Part shown: one piece after another, positions 27,373-35,140 of the stretch | Layout of the letters: every line of letters starts with the position of its first letter | Numbering within the stretch: position 1 is the stretch's first letter | Assembly: GCA_963667715.1 (NCBI GenBank) | Contig: OY763926.1 | Coordinates: forward strand, 186,001 to 250,000 | Origin: JAFGDI01 sp963667715 | Lineage (GTDB): Bacteria > Planctomycetota > Phycisphaerae > Sedimentisphaerales > SM23-30 | Direction of reading: 5' to 3' | DNA: 64,000 nt | Translations under genes and position numbers: made by a program | The notes under the pieces: model-generated | What the model was told of the DNA's origin: nothing | Seen by the model: the letters and a program-made list of their open reading frames with translations, nothing else | Database searches by the model: none

Positions 27373-27477
27373 GACAAGCAGGATGCTTGACAATTAATAA
27401 GTTTCGACGAAGTCTGCACAATGTTTGTCAGCATTTGTTGACAATATAAAAAGTCAAGCAGGATGCTTGACCTACTT

Positions 27478-27606
27478 ATGAGAATTAGTGTTTTGCTTGT
27501 CGAAACTAATAAAATAATTAGACAATATGAATTGAAAGATAAAGATTTATCAGAACTCAAAAAATCAATCTTACAGAAAGCATTTAGCGGTGAGTTAACT
27601 AAGTAG
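27478..27606 (+). CDS. hsdS-tail mini-ORF, unit 2
   Basis: An intact 42-codon frame from ATG to the TAG in the next GTAG palindrome, encoding an HsdS C-terminal helix (starts MRISVLLVETNK, ends ILQKAFSGELTK). There is no Shine-Dalgarno; the ATG follows the CCTACTT of the palindrome. It could be an untranslated gene fragment or a small coiled-coil peptide. Confidence 0.4.
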   Translation: MRISVLLVETNKIIRQYELKDKDLSELKKSILQKAFSGELTK

Positions 27607-27711
27607 GACAAGCAAGATGCTTGTCAATTAATGAGTCTCGACGAAGTCGACACAATATTTGCCAGCATTTGCTGACAACACAAAAAGTCAAGCAGGATGC
27701 TTGACCTACTT

Positions 27712-27840
27712 ATGAGAATTAGTGTTTTGCTTGTCGAAACTAATAAAATAATTAGACAATATGAATTGAAAGATAAAGATTTATCAGAACTCAAAAAATC
27801 AATCTTACAGAAAGCATTTAGCGGAGAGTTAACTAAGTAG
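27712..27840 (+). CDS. hsdS-tail mini-ORF, unit 3
   Basis: Same 42-codon frame as unit 2, with synonymous or single-base differences at most (for example GGAGAG for GGTGAG). It is intact. Confidence 0.4.
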   Translation: MRISVLLVETNKIIRQYELKDKDLSELKKSILQKAFSGELTK

Positions 27841-27945
27841 GACAAGCAGGATGCTTGACAATTAATAAGTTTCGACGAAGTCTGCACAATGTTTGTCAGC
27901 ATTTGTTGACAATATAAAAAGTCAAGCAGGATGCTTGACCTACTT

Positions 27946-28074
27946 ATGAGAATTAGTGTTTTGCTTGTCGAAACTAATAAAATAATTAGACAATATGAAT
28001 TGAAAGATAAAGATTTATCAGAACTCAAAAAATCCATCTTACAGAAAGCATTTAGCGGAGAGTTAACTAAGTAG
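27946..28074 (+). CDS. hsdS-tail mini-ORF, unit 4
   Basis: Third intact 42-codon frame. It differs from units 2 and 3 only by silent changes such as TCC for TCA. Confidence 0.4.
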   Translation: MRISVLLVETNKIIRQYELKDKDLSELKKSILQKAFSGELTK

Positions 28075-28198
28075 GACAAGCAAGATGCTTGTCAATTAAT
28101 GAGTCTCGACGAAGTCGACACAATATTTGTCAGCATTTGCTGACAACGTAAAGAGTCAAGCAGGATGCTTGACCTACTTATGAAACCAAATTAACTAT

Positions 28199-28816
28199 AT
28201 GAATAATATATTTTACAATCCGGAGCTAAAGACAGACAGAAGCAGGCGGCATCTGCCGCACTGGCAGCAGGACGAGAAGCTGTATTTTGTTACTTTTCGA
28301 TTAGCTGATTCAATACCGGCAGATGAACTGGCCCGGCTTGTAAAATTGCAGGAAGAATTTGAGCTTAACAATGTCAGGCCGTTCACTCCTGAGCAGGAGA
28401 AGCAATATTGTTATCTTTTCTACGAACAGATTAATAATTGGCTGGATAATTGTTACGGTGAATGTCTGTTGGAAAGAAGTGAAAATGCTCAGATAGTAAA
28501 AAATGCTTTGGAGTATTTTGATGGTAAAAGATATCGGTTGGACCATTGGGTTATTATGCCCAACCACTTACACGTTATTCTTTTATTAAATGAAGGAATA
28601 AACATTGGCGATATTACCCATAGCTGGAAATCGTATACTGGATTGCAGATTAACAAGCGAGAGGGCAGGACTGGCCCATTATGGCAGCATGAGTCATTTG
28701 ACCATATAATCCGAAGTGACTTTTATCTTAATAAATATCGAGATTATATAATCGCAAACAAAATGAAAGCAAACAAAGCATTATTAAGTAGGTCAACCAT
28801 CCTGGTTGACTCATAA
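28199..28816 (+). CDS. rayT: REP-associated tyrosine transposase (RAYT, Y1/IS200-like)
   Basis: A 205-residue single-strand DNA transposase of the HUH superfamily. It has an N-terminal RRHLPHWQQDEKLYFVTFRLADS, typical of RAYTs, the metal-binding HUH motif PNHLHVI (His 123 and 125), then a C-terminal helix with FYLNKYRDYI in which Tyr 176 or Tyr 180 is the likely nucleophile. RAYTs bind GTAG-headed REP hairpins and are thought to spread them. Here the gene sits inside the hsdS-tail array with GTAG hairpins on both sides. Its own last ten codons are a palindrome (AGTAGGTCAACC...GGTTGACT), so the C-terminus LSRSTILVDS is repeat-encoded. No ribosome-binding site is evident before ATG 28199. Confidence 0.88.
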   Translation: MNNIFYNPELKTDRSRRHLPHWQQDEKLYFVTFRLADSIPADELARLVKLQEEFELNNVRPFTPEQEKQYCYLFYEQINNWLDNCYGECLLERSENAQIVKNALEYFDGKRYRLDHWVIMPNHLHVILLLNEGINIGDITHSWKSYTGLQINKREGRTGPLWQHESFDHIIRSDFYLNKYRDYIIANKMKANKALLSRSTILVDS

Positions 28817-28936
28817 TTTATAAGTAGGACAAGCATCCTGCTTGTTAATCAATAAGTCTCGATGAAGTCGACACAATATTTGTCAGCATTTGTTGACAAT
28901 ATAAAAAGTCAAGCAAGATGCTTGACCTACTTATTT

Positions 28937-29062
28937 AGAATTAGTGTTTTGCTTGTCGAAACTAATAAAATAATTAGACAATATGAATTGAAAGATAAAG
29001 ATTTATCAGAACTCAAAAAATCAATCTTACAGAAAGCATTTAGCGGTGAGTTAACTAAGTAG
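28937..29062 (+). pseudogene. hsdS 3'-end copy, unit 6
   Basis: Intact tail frame without its own ATG (TTTAGAATTAG form, as in unit 1), reading RISVLLVETNK...AFSGELTK to TAG. The frame is open back to 28862 through the palindromes. Confidence 0.7.
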
Positions 29063-29167
29063 GACAAGCAAGATGCTTGTCAATTAATGAGTCTCGACGA
29101 AGTCGACACAATATTTGTCAGCATTTGTTGACAATATAAAAAGTCAAGCAAGATGCTTGACCTACTT

Positions 29168-29294
29168 ATGAGAATTAGTGTTTTGCTTGTCGAAACTAAT
29201 AAATAATTAGACAATATGAATTGAAAGTTAAATATTTATCCGAACTCAAAAAATCCATCTTACAGAAGCATTTAGCGGAGAATTAACTAAGTAG
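29168..29294 (+). pseudogene. hsdS 3'-end copy, unit 7 (decayed)
   Basis: Starts ATGAGAATTAG like units 2-4, but a one-base deletion in the A run gives AAT-AAA-TAA. A second deletion in CAGAAGC shifts the end. Confidence 0.7.
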
Positions 29295-29399
29295 GACAAG
29301 CAGGATGCTTGTCAATTAATAAGTTTCGACGAAGTCTGCACAATATTTGTCAGCATTTGTTGACAATATAAAAAGTCAAGCAAGATGCTTGACCTACTT

Positions 29400-29527
29400 A
29401 TGAGAATTAGTGTTTTGCTTGTCGAAACTAATAAATAATTAGACAATATGAATTGAAAGTTAAATATTTATCCGAACCAAAGAATACAATTTTACAGAAA
29501 GCATTTAGCGGTGAATTAACTAAGTAG
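29400..29527 (+). pseudogene. hsdS 3'-end copy, unit 8 (decayed)
   Basis: Shares the unit 7 deletion. It also has AAGAATACAATTTTACAG in place of the usual LKKSILQ codons. Confidence 0.7.
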
Positions 29528-29652
29528 GACAAGCATCCTGCTTGTCAATTAATAAGTCTCGACGAAGTCGGCACAATGTTTATCAGTATTTGTTGACAAT
29601 ATAAAAAGTCAAGCAGGATGCTTGACCTACTTATTTAGAATTAGGAAATGAT

Positions 29653-32031
29653 ATGAATGAGGCACAGACAAGGCATGATCTAATAGACCCGGCGTTGAAG
29701 GCTGCTGGTTGGGGAGTAGTTGAAGGCAGCCGTATTCGGGTGGAATATCCGATTACACAGGGGAGGCTGATCGGCCATGGCAGGCGAGCCAAGCCGTTGA
29801 GTGCTGACTATGTGTTGCAATATCGTAACCGTAACCTTGCAGTGGTTGAGGCTAAGAGCGACGAGGAAGGGTATAATGAGGGAGTTGGGCAGGCTAAGGA
29901 TTATGCTGACCGTCTGAATATTCGCTTTACATATTCAACTAATGGTCTGGCGATTTACGGTATAGATATGGAGGAAGGTTTAGAAGGGATAGTTGCGAAA
30001 TTTCCTGGTCCGGATGAATTATGGCAGATGACCTGGCCTGAGCCGGAGAGTGTGCTGGATATAGATAAGGCGAAGTGGCGTGAAAAGCTTTTTGCTGTGC
30101 CGTTTGAAGATAGGAGCGGTACCTGGCAGCCGAGATATTATCAGGAGAACGCTATTACCAAGGCCCTGGAAGCTGTTGCAGATGATAAAAGACGTATTTT
30201 GCTGACATTGGCAACTGGTACCGGTAAGACAGCTATCGCCTTTCAGATAGCATGGAAGCTGTTTCACGCTAAATGGAACCTGAAACGGGACGGGCAGCGA
30301 AGTCCCCGGATACTATTTCTGGCAGATAGGAATATATTGGCTGATCAGGCGTTTAACGCATTTAATGCCTTTGAAGAAGATGCACTGGTAAGGATTGCAC
30401 CGGATGAGATCAGGAAAAAGGGGAAAGTACCTAAAAACGGCAGCATATTCTTTACAATTTTCCAGACGTTTATGAGCGGGCCGGAAGATACGCCATATTT
30501 TGGTGAGTATCCAAAAGATTTCTTCGATTTAATTATTATAGATGAGTGTCATCGTGGTGGTGCTAATGATGAAAGTTCGTGGCGCGGAATTATGGATTAT
30601 TTCAGTCCGGCGGTACAGCTTGGCCTGACGGCGACCCCTAAACGAGATGTTAATATTGACACTTATAAGTATTTCGGTGATCCGGTATATATCTATTCTC
30701 TGAAAAACGGTATTAACGATGGTTTTCTTACACCGTTTAAGGTCAAAGAGGTCGCTACCACTGGGGATGAGTATATCTATACCTCTGACGATACGATTAT
30801 TGAAGGTGATATTGAAGAGGGCCGTACTTATACGATAGAAGAGCAGAATCGGATAATTGAGCTGATGGATGTTGAGCGTTTCAGAGTTCAGCAGTTTATG
30901 AAGATCATTAATCAGAGCCAGAAAACCCTGGTATTTTGTGCAACACAGCGTCATGCAGCGGCTGTGCGTGATCTTATCAATCAGATTTCGACAAGCAGCA
31001 GTCCAAACTACTGTCATCGGGTAACCGCAGATGATGGTTCAATCGGTGAACAGCATTTAAGGGATTTTCAGGATAATGAAAAGAGTATACCAACGGTTCT
31101 GACAACTTCTCAGAAGCTTAGTACCGGTGTGGATGCCCCTGAGATACGTAATATCGTATTGCTGCGGCCAATTAACTCTATGGTAGAGTTTAAGCAGATC
31201 GTTGGCCGGGGGACGAGGCTGTTTGACGGTAAGGACTATTTTACCATCTTTGATTTCGTAAGAGCTCATGAGCATTTTAAAGATCCAGCCTGGGATGGTG
31301 AGCCGATCGATCCGGAACCGGCTGGGCCGGCAGAACCGAAACTGTGTAAGGTTTGTGGTCAGTGTCCGTGTATATGTCCAAAGCCGGAACCGGAGCTATG
31401 TCCGGATTGCGGGCAGTGGCCTTGTGTATGTGATAAGCCGTCAAAGAAAATGGTGCGTGTGAAGCTCTCTGACAGTAAGGTTCGTGAACTTGACTGTATG
31501 ATAAAAACCAGCTTTTGGGACCCTACCGGTAAGCCAATATCAGCGGAAGAATTTATAAGAAAGCTGTTTGGTGATATACCAGCTATGTTTGGTAATGAAG
31601 ATGAGCTTAGAAAGATTTGGAGTCTGCCGGATACCAGAAGAAAACTGCTGGATGAGCTTAGCGAAAAAGGATATACCAGCGAACAGTTGTCAGATTTGAG
31701 TAAACTGGTCCATGGCGAGGATTGTGACCTGTATGATGTGCTGGCTTATGTGGCCTACCATAGAGATTTGGTGCCGAGACTGGAACGAGCTGAGCGGGCT
31801 AAAATACATTTGGATTCTTATGATGTAAAACAACAGGAGTTTCTAAACTTCGTTTTGGAACAATATGTAAAAGTTGGTGTTGAAGAGCTTGATGAGGCTA
31901 AGTTGCCAGCACTGTTAGAACTTAAATATCGTGCTATTGCAGATGCAAAAACTGAATTGGGAGATATTAAAACGATACGAGAAACGTTTATTGGATTTCA
32001 GGAGTATTTGTATTGGGTGAATGCGATGTAG
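29653..32031 (+). CDS. hsdR: Type I restriction endonuclease subunit HsdR
   Basis: A 792-residue restriction/translocase subunit. The N-terminal HSDR_N nuclease (about 1-150) has an AD-x-VLQ...NLAVVEAKS motif of the PD-ExK type. Helicase motor: Walker A LATGTGKTA (about 186-194), Walker B DECH (about 297), motif III LTATPKRD (about 326), motif VI QIVGRGTRLFD (about 515). It is followed by a Cys-rich insert with two CxxCGxxPCxC repeats (about 560-595) and a helical HsdM-binding C-terminal domain. AGGAAAT precedes the ATG. It should belong to the hsdM-hsdS operon, but 2.5 kb of palindrome array separates it from hsdS, so expression may depend on read-through or its own promoter. Confidence 0.94.
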   Translation: MNEAQTRHDLIDPALKAAGWGVVEGSRIRVEYPITQGRLIGHGRRAKPLSADYVLQYRNRNLAVVEAKSDEEGYNEGVGQAKDYADRLNIRFTYSTNGLAIYGIDMEEGLEGIVAKFPGPDELWQMTWPEPESVLDIDKAKWREKLFAVPFEDRSGTWQPRYYQENAITKALEAVADDKRRILLTLATGTGKTAIAFQIAWKLFHAKWNLKRDGQRSPRILFLADRNILADQAFNAFNAFEEDALVRIAPDEIRKKGKVPKNGSIFFTIFQTFMSGPEDTPYFGEYPKDFFDLIIIDECHRGGANDESSWRGIMDYFSPAVQLGLTATPKRDVNIDTYKYFGDPVYIYSLKNGINDGFLTPFKVKEVATTGDEYIYTSDDTIIEGDIEEGRTYTIEEQNRIIELMDVERFRVQQFMKIINQSQKTLVFCATQRHAAAVRDLINQISTSSSPNYCHRVTADDGSIGEQHLRDFQDNEKSIPTVLTTSQKLSTGVDAPEIRNIVLLRPINSMVEFKQIVGRGTRLFDGKDYFTIFDFVRAHEHFKDPAWDGEPIDPEPAGPAEPKLCKVCGQCPCICPKPEPELCPDCGQWPCVCDKPSKKMVRVKLSDSKVRELDCMIKTSFWDPTGKPISAEEFIRKLFGDIPAMFGNEDELRKIWSLPDTRRKLLDELSEKGYTSEQLSDLSKLVHGEDCDLYDVLAYVAYHRDLVPRLERAERAKIHLDSYDVKQQEFLNFVLEQYVKVGVEELDEAKLPALLELKYRAIADAKTELGDIKTIRETFIGFQEYLYWVNAM

Positions 32032-32039
32032 GTTTGATG

Positions 32040-32580
32040 ATGTTTTTTTATAGACGGGATAACTGCCCGGGTACGGGCTGGATTTTGGAGCCAGCTCCGA
32101 TTTGTCGGAGACAGATTATGTTTGGTTTAAATATGTTTGGTAATGTTATACCTTCCTGGGCTTCGGGGGAGGAGAAGATTTTTTATCCACAGATTTATTG
32201 TAATGGGTTCGCTGGGGCGAACAGGTGGTTGATTAATTGGCACAGATTTAAGAAGAATAATTTAGAAGAGGATTTCACGCAAAGACGCGAGGTGCTTCGC
32301 ACCCGCAAAGGAAGAAGAAGATTGCTAGGATGCGAGGATTATCAGGATAAGAAGAAGAGGAAGAGTTATTTCTCGCAGAGCTCGCGGAGGCGCAGAGGGA
32401 AGGAAATTTAATAATAAGAGTTTTAACGCGATGGTACTGAGAGTTGGTTGGCAGGTGTGGGTGTTAGTGAGTTTATGATTTGGTTGGAAAGTAAGGAAGA
32501 AGACTTAAGAATCCCGACGTGTATCGGGAAACTCTTGCGCGGGGAGATGGTTGGGCGAGGCTTATTAATCAAACTGAAGT
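32040..32580 (+). repeat. Intergenic module mosaic between hsdR and a convergent gene
   Basis: Forward order: GGATAACTGCCCG...CGGGCTGGATTTTGG with CGGAGACAGATT (32053-32120), perfect TTATCCACAGATTT plus TTCGC module (about 32183-32254), ACGCAAAG/GGTGCTTCGCACC module (about 32277-32310), GGATGCGAGGATTATCAGG (about 32325), GCTCGCGGAGGCGCAGAGG (about 32375), and ATCCCGACGTGTATCGGGAAACTC (about 32510). No gene is present; open frames here are repeat translations. Confidence 0.75.
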
Positions 32581-32614
32581 TTGTACTCTTAAAGCTTCGC
32601 GTTTTCTTTTTCCT

Positions 32615-34117
32615 TTATGGGATAGTTATTATGTTTGTGGTGGAAGGGGTTGGGGTTGGCAGGTTGGATTTGCAATGTGGGCATTGGTTTTTGTTTAGCC
32701 ATCTGCTTTTGCCGCAGTTGTGGCATATTGTTAGTGGGTAGTGGTTGAAGATGAGGTATGTTGCCAGTCCGGCGATATTGAATGAGTAGATCAGTATTGC
32801 CCAGCCGGCGGTTTTGATGATAGATCTTTGTCGGTTGCGAGTGTGGGCCAGCATAATAAAAACGCATATGACAGAGGCGGCGCGGAGGTACCATAGTGTC
32901 CAGAACGGTAGAACGGTGCCGGGTAAGTTGTGAGAGTTTATGGGGAGAATGAGATAGCCGGGTATGGTAGCGAAAAAGTAAGGTTGTATGTTGGCAGGTG
33001 ATCTGCGGGTCCATAGTTTGTTATATTGGTGTATTAGCTGGGCAGAGCGTAAGTCGCCGGAGAGCTTATATAGTCGGTGCGGGTTTTTGCTGACAATATT
33101 GGTAGTGCGGCCGAGCTCTTTATTGGTTATGTATTTTATGATTAGTTCGTCGGATTCCTGTGGGGTGATGCCGCACTTGAATCTTGGGTCTTCGATGGTA
33201 TTGATGTAGATGTTTTTGCGGTTTATGTCAGTGTATAGATTGTATGCCTGCTGGCTGTAGTCGATGTTGTCGAGGGCGATGTGGGTTATGATGGGCTGGG
33301 TGTTGGTGAGTTTAACAAAAGCCGGAGATATGTCATTGTAAACAACAAATAATCTGTCGGGAACGTGTATTGACTCTTTTTTGACATTGTCAGCGGTGAA
33401 GATCTGCCAGTCGATGATCTTGCTGGTTAGGCTGGCGGGAGTGAGCTGTATACGCTCTCTGGTGCTGAAGTCTGTCTGGTATATGCTTTTTCCGTCGCAG
33501 CTGAGCATGAGCATATGTCTTTTGTTGTTCTGGTCTTTTATCGCCCAGAAATATTTTTCGTTCATACTGAATCTGCCGGCGTCGGCTGAGTTGGCGGCGA
33601 AGCCGTTTATGCCGTAGTGGCCTACAATTTGTTTGTCCAGATATCCGGTAAGGGTCTGGTCATTATCGTTATAGCACCAGATGACGATACCGTTTTCGGT
33701 TTCAGTTGGTATGAGTTTTTCGTCCAGGGTGTTGCCATTGTATTGGTAGCCGCCCGCCATGATTCTGTACTTGCGCTCTGGTGCGGAGTATTGGAGTATG
33801 TCGGCGTCGGTTAGGTGGTCTACAGGTGATAAGGTGTCCTGCTGTGGGTCGTATATTTCGTAGGTGTTTTTGTTGTCTAGCATTTCTGAGATAAGCAGCT
33901 GGCCGGTGGTTGTATAGCCGATTTGTGAGCAGGAAACCTTCCACTGGTTCTCAGTGATATCTATTAGTGGCGATAGTGCCTTATGTGATGGTGGGCTATA
34001 GCGATAGCCAGTGTAGTTTGCAATAATGATTATGCAAATACAAATGATGATGTATATAGCTATTGAGAATATAAGGTTTCGACATATAACGCTGTAGTAT
34101 TTTAATATGTTAAACAT
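32615..34117 (-). CDS. Membrane protein of the ABC operon with C-terminal zinc-ribbon-like motif
   Basis: A 500-residue protein of unknown function. It has an N-terminal transmembrane helix (about 15-38), a large extracytoplasmic region (about 40-385) with repeated strand-turn motifs that may form a beta-propeller-like sensor (YEIYDPQQDTLSPVDHL, FWAIKDQNNKRHML), three to four membrane helices (about 388-470), then CHNCGKSRWLNKNQCPHC, a four-cysteine zinc-ribbon-like knuckle in the cytoplasm. ATG 34117 is preferred over TTG 34138 because the TTG lies inside a repeated hairpin. It is the last gene of the GntR-ATPase-permease operon and is probably an accessory subunit. Confidence 0.72.
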   Translation of the reverse strand: MFNILKYYSVICRNLIFSIAIYIIICICIIIIANYTGYRYSPPSHKALSPLIDITENQWKVSCSQIGYTTTGQLLISEMLDNKNTYEIYDPQQDTLSPVDHLTDADILQYSAPERKYRIMAGGYQYNGNTLDEKLIPTETENGIVIWCYNDNDQTLTGYLDKQIVGHYGINGFAANSADAGRFSMNEKYFWAIKDQNNKRHMLMLSCDGKSIYQTDFSTRERIQLTPASLTSKIIDWQIFTADNVKKESIHVPDRLFVVYNDISPAFVKLTNTQPIITHIALDNIDYSQQAYNLYTDINRKNIYINTIEDPRFKCGITPQESDELIIKYITNKELGRTTNIVSKNPHRLYKLSGDLRSAQLIHQYNKLWTRRSPANIQPYFFATIPGYLILPINSHNLPGTVLPFWTLWYLRAASVICVFIMLAHTRNRQRSIIKTAGWAILIYSFNIAGLATYLIFNHYPLTICHNCGKSRWLNKNQCPHCKSNLPTPTPSTTNIITIP

Positions 34118-34133
34118 GTTAGTCTCTACTTTG

Positions 34134-34160
34134 CTCAAACTGAGTGTTGGTGAGTTTGAG
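34134..34160 (-). promoter_or_regulatory. Operon hairpin, copy 1
   Basis: CTCAAACT-11-AGTTTGAG, a perfect 8-bp inverted repeat, 17 bases upstream of the membrane protein start codon. A second copy with similar loop sequence (CACCA) lies at 34919-34945, just before the permease gene. Confidence 0.5.
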
Positions 34161-34201
34161 ATGATTTAATGATTAGTTGAATCAGCCTGGTCAGGTTGGT
34201 G

Positions 34202-34894
34202 TTAGTATTCTCTTGTTTTTAGTTCTTGCAGAATGATCGGGATGGTCATTATCAGCCATGCGAGAAAGTATGCTGCCTTTATTGTATTGCTTTGAGAGTT
34301 GTGTATTACTACTGTGGAGAATAGTACCATGGTCGCGGGTATGGCTCTTATGAATCGGTTTTTTGCGAGTAGGCCCATAATTGCGGTTGCGGTATAGCAT
34401 ACCAGCGGCATAAGGCTATAGAGCAGGCCCCAGAGATAATAGCTGGTGTTGAGTGGTATTGGGATTCGAGCGGCGAGCATGTTGCAAGCGGCGATCCAGC
34501 TGAGTTGGGCGACGATGTAGATTAGCAGCATGGCGGTGAAAGTCATGGTCACGGCCTGTCTGGTTCTTGATATTGGTCGGTACATTATGAACTTCCAGTT
34601 GCCTTTGAGGCCGGGAAGCCAGAACTGTACGAGTGCTATGAGAACAGCTGCAATTGAGAAGAAAACGATAAGTATTTCGTTAAAGCCTGATAATTTGGAG
34701 ACGATGTAACCTGTTAGCCTTAAGTTGTGCTCGGTATCGCCAGTGTAATATTCGAGGATATTGTTCATGTAGTCGTTGATACGGAAATATCTGCACATGT
34801 CCAGGCAATAGAGGTAGAATAATATGCCAGCTGCAATAAGTATGGGTAATATGAAGCGGAGCTCCTTGTTGATTATTGCTATATATTTTTTCAT
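34202..34894 (-). CDS. ABC transporter permease subunit (ABC-2-like)
   Basis: A 230-residue polytopic membrane protein that starts MKKYIAIINKELRFILPILI. This is the usual beginning of ABC-2-type permeases, with a cytoplasmic amphipathic stretch before the first helix. About six membrane helices can be counted. It lies between the ATPase and the accessory membrane protein on the same strand, so it should be the membrane partner of the ATPase. The exported substrate is unknown. AAGGACG lies 8 bases before the ATG. It is preceded by the repeated operon hairpin. Confidence 0.72.
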   Translation of the reverse strand: MKKYIAIINKELRFILPILIAAGILFYLYCLDMCRYFRINDYMNNILEYYTGDTEHNLRLTGYIVSKLSGFNEILIVFFSIAAVLIALVQFWLPGLKGNWKFIMYRPISRTRQAVTMTFTAMLLIYIVAQLSWIAACNMLAARIPIPLNTSYYLWGLLYSLMPLVCYTATAIMGLLAKNRFIRAIPATMVLFSTVVIHNSQSNTIKAAYFLAWLIMTIPIILQELKTREY

Positions 34895-34918
34895 GGCGAT
34901 CGTCCTTGTTGGGTATTG

Positions 34919-34945
34919 CTCAAACTGTCCGATGGTGAGTTTGGG
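34919..34945 (-). promoter_or_regulatory. Operon hairpin, copy 2
   Basis: CTCAAACT-11-AGTTTGGG, 25 bases upstream of the permease start. It shares AGTTTGAGCAA and the CACCA loop with copy 1 when read on the minus strand. Confidence 0.5.
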
Positions 34946-35109
34946 TGTTATACATTTTTTATTGAAAGTCTACTATAAGGCTGATTATTCCTTTTATAAG
35001 GAAGAAGACTAAAGAACCGGCTAATCGAGCCTATGGTTAAAAGATAAAGTCTAAATTTTTTGTAACTTTCATTTTATAATTCTTGTTACGTTTTGCAATG
35101 TAAGGCTAT

Positions 35110-35140
35110 GAATCACAAGCAAGATGCTTGTGCTACTTAA
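35110..35140. repeat. CAAGC-type GTAG hairpin
   Basis: GAATCACAAGCAAGATGCTTGTGCTACTTA, i.e. TAAGTAGCACAAGC on the minus strand. It lies directly after the stop codon of the ATPase gene. Same family as the hairpins in the hsd array and at 24178, 37075, 42760, 44855, 48163 and 50900. Confidence 0.8.

Larger units (their letters stand above)
27135..28198 (+). repeat. hsdS-tail / REP cassette array, left part (units 1-5)
   Basis: Five tandem units start at 27135, 27370, 27604, 27838 and 28072; unit length is 234-235 bp. Each unit reads GTAGGACAAGC-hairpin, a spacer with hairpins (CGAC-GAA-GTCG; TTGTCA...TGACAA), the inverted partner hairpin GTCAAGC...GCTTGACCTAC, then an hsdS tail copy ending GELTK and the next TAG. 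Unit 5 lacks the tail and runs into the transposase gene instead. Two spacer types alternate: units 1, 3 and 5 have AATGAGTCTCGACGAAGTCG and units 2 and 4 have AATAAGTTTCGACGAAGTCT. This suggests duplication of a 469-bp dimer. Confidence 0.9.
28817..29652 (+). repeat. hsdS-tail / REP cassette array, right part (units 6-9)
   Basis: Units start at 28825, 29060, 29292 and 29525 (232-235 bp each). Units 6-8 contain hsdS tails. The tail in unit 6 is intact (28937-29062). Those in units 7 and 8 are decayed: AATAAATAATTAG loses one A and creates a stop, and unit 7 also has CAGAAGC for CAGAAAGC. Unit 9 has only the palindrome pair and runs into the ribosome-binding site of hsdR. The right units are more degenerate than the left ones, so the left side may be the younger part. 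Confidence 0.88.

Noticed and set aside
27135..29652. Regularly spaced repeats considered as a CRISPR array
   Set aside because: Units are about 234 bp, contain coding remnants and palindrome pairs, have no unique spacers, and no cas genes are present.
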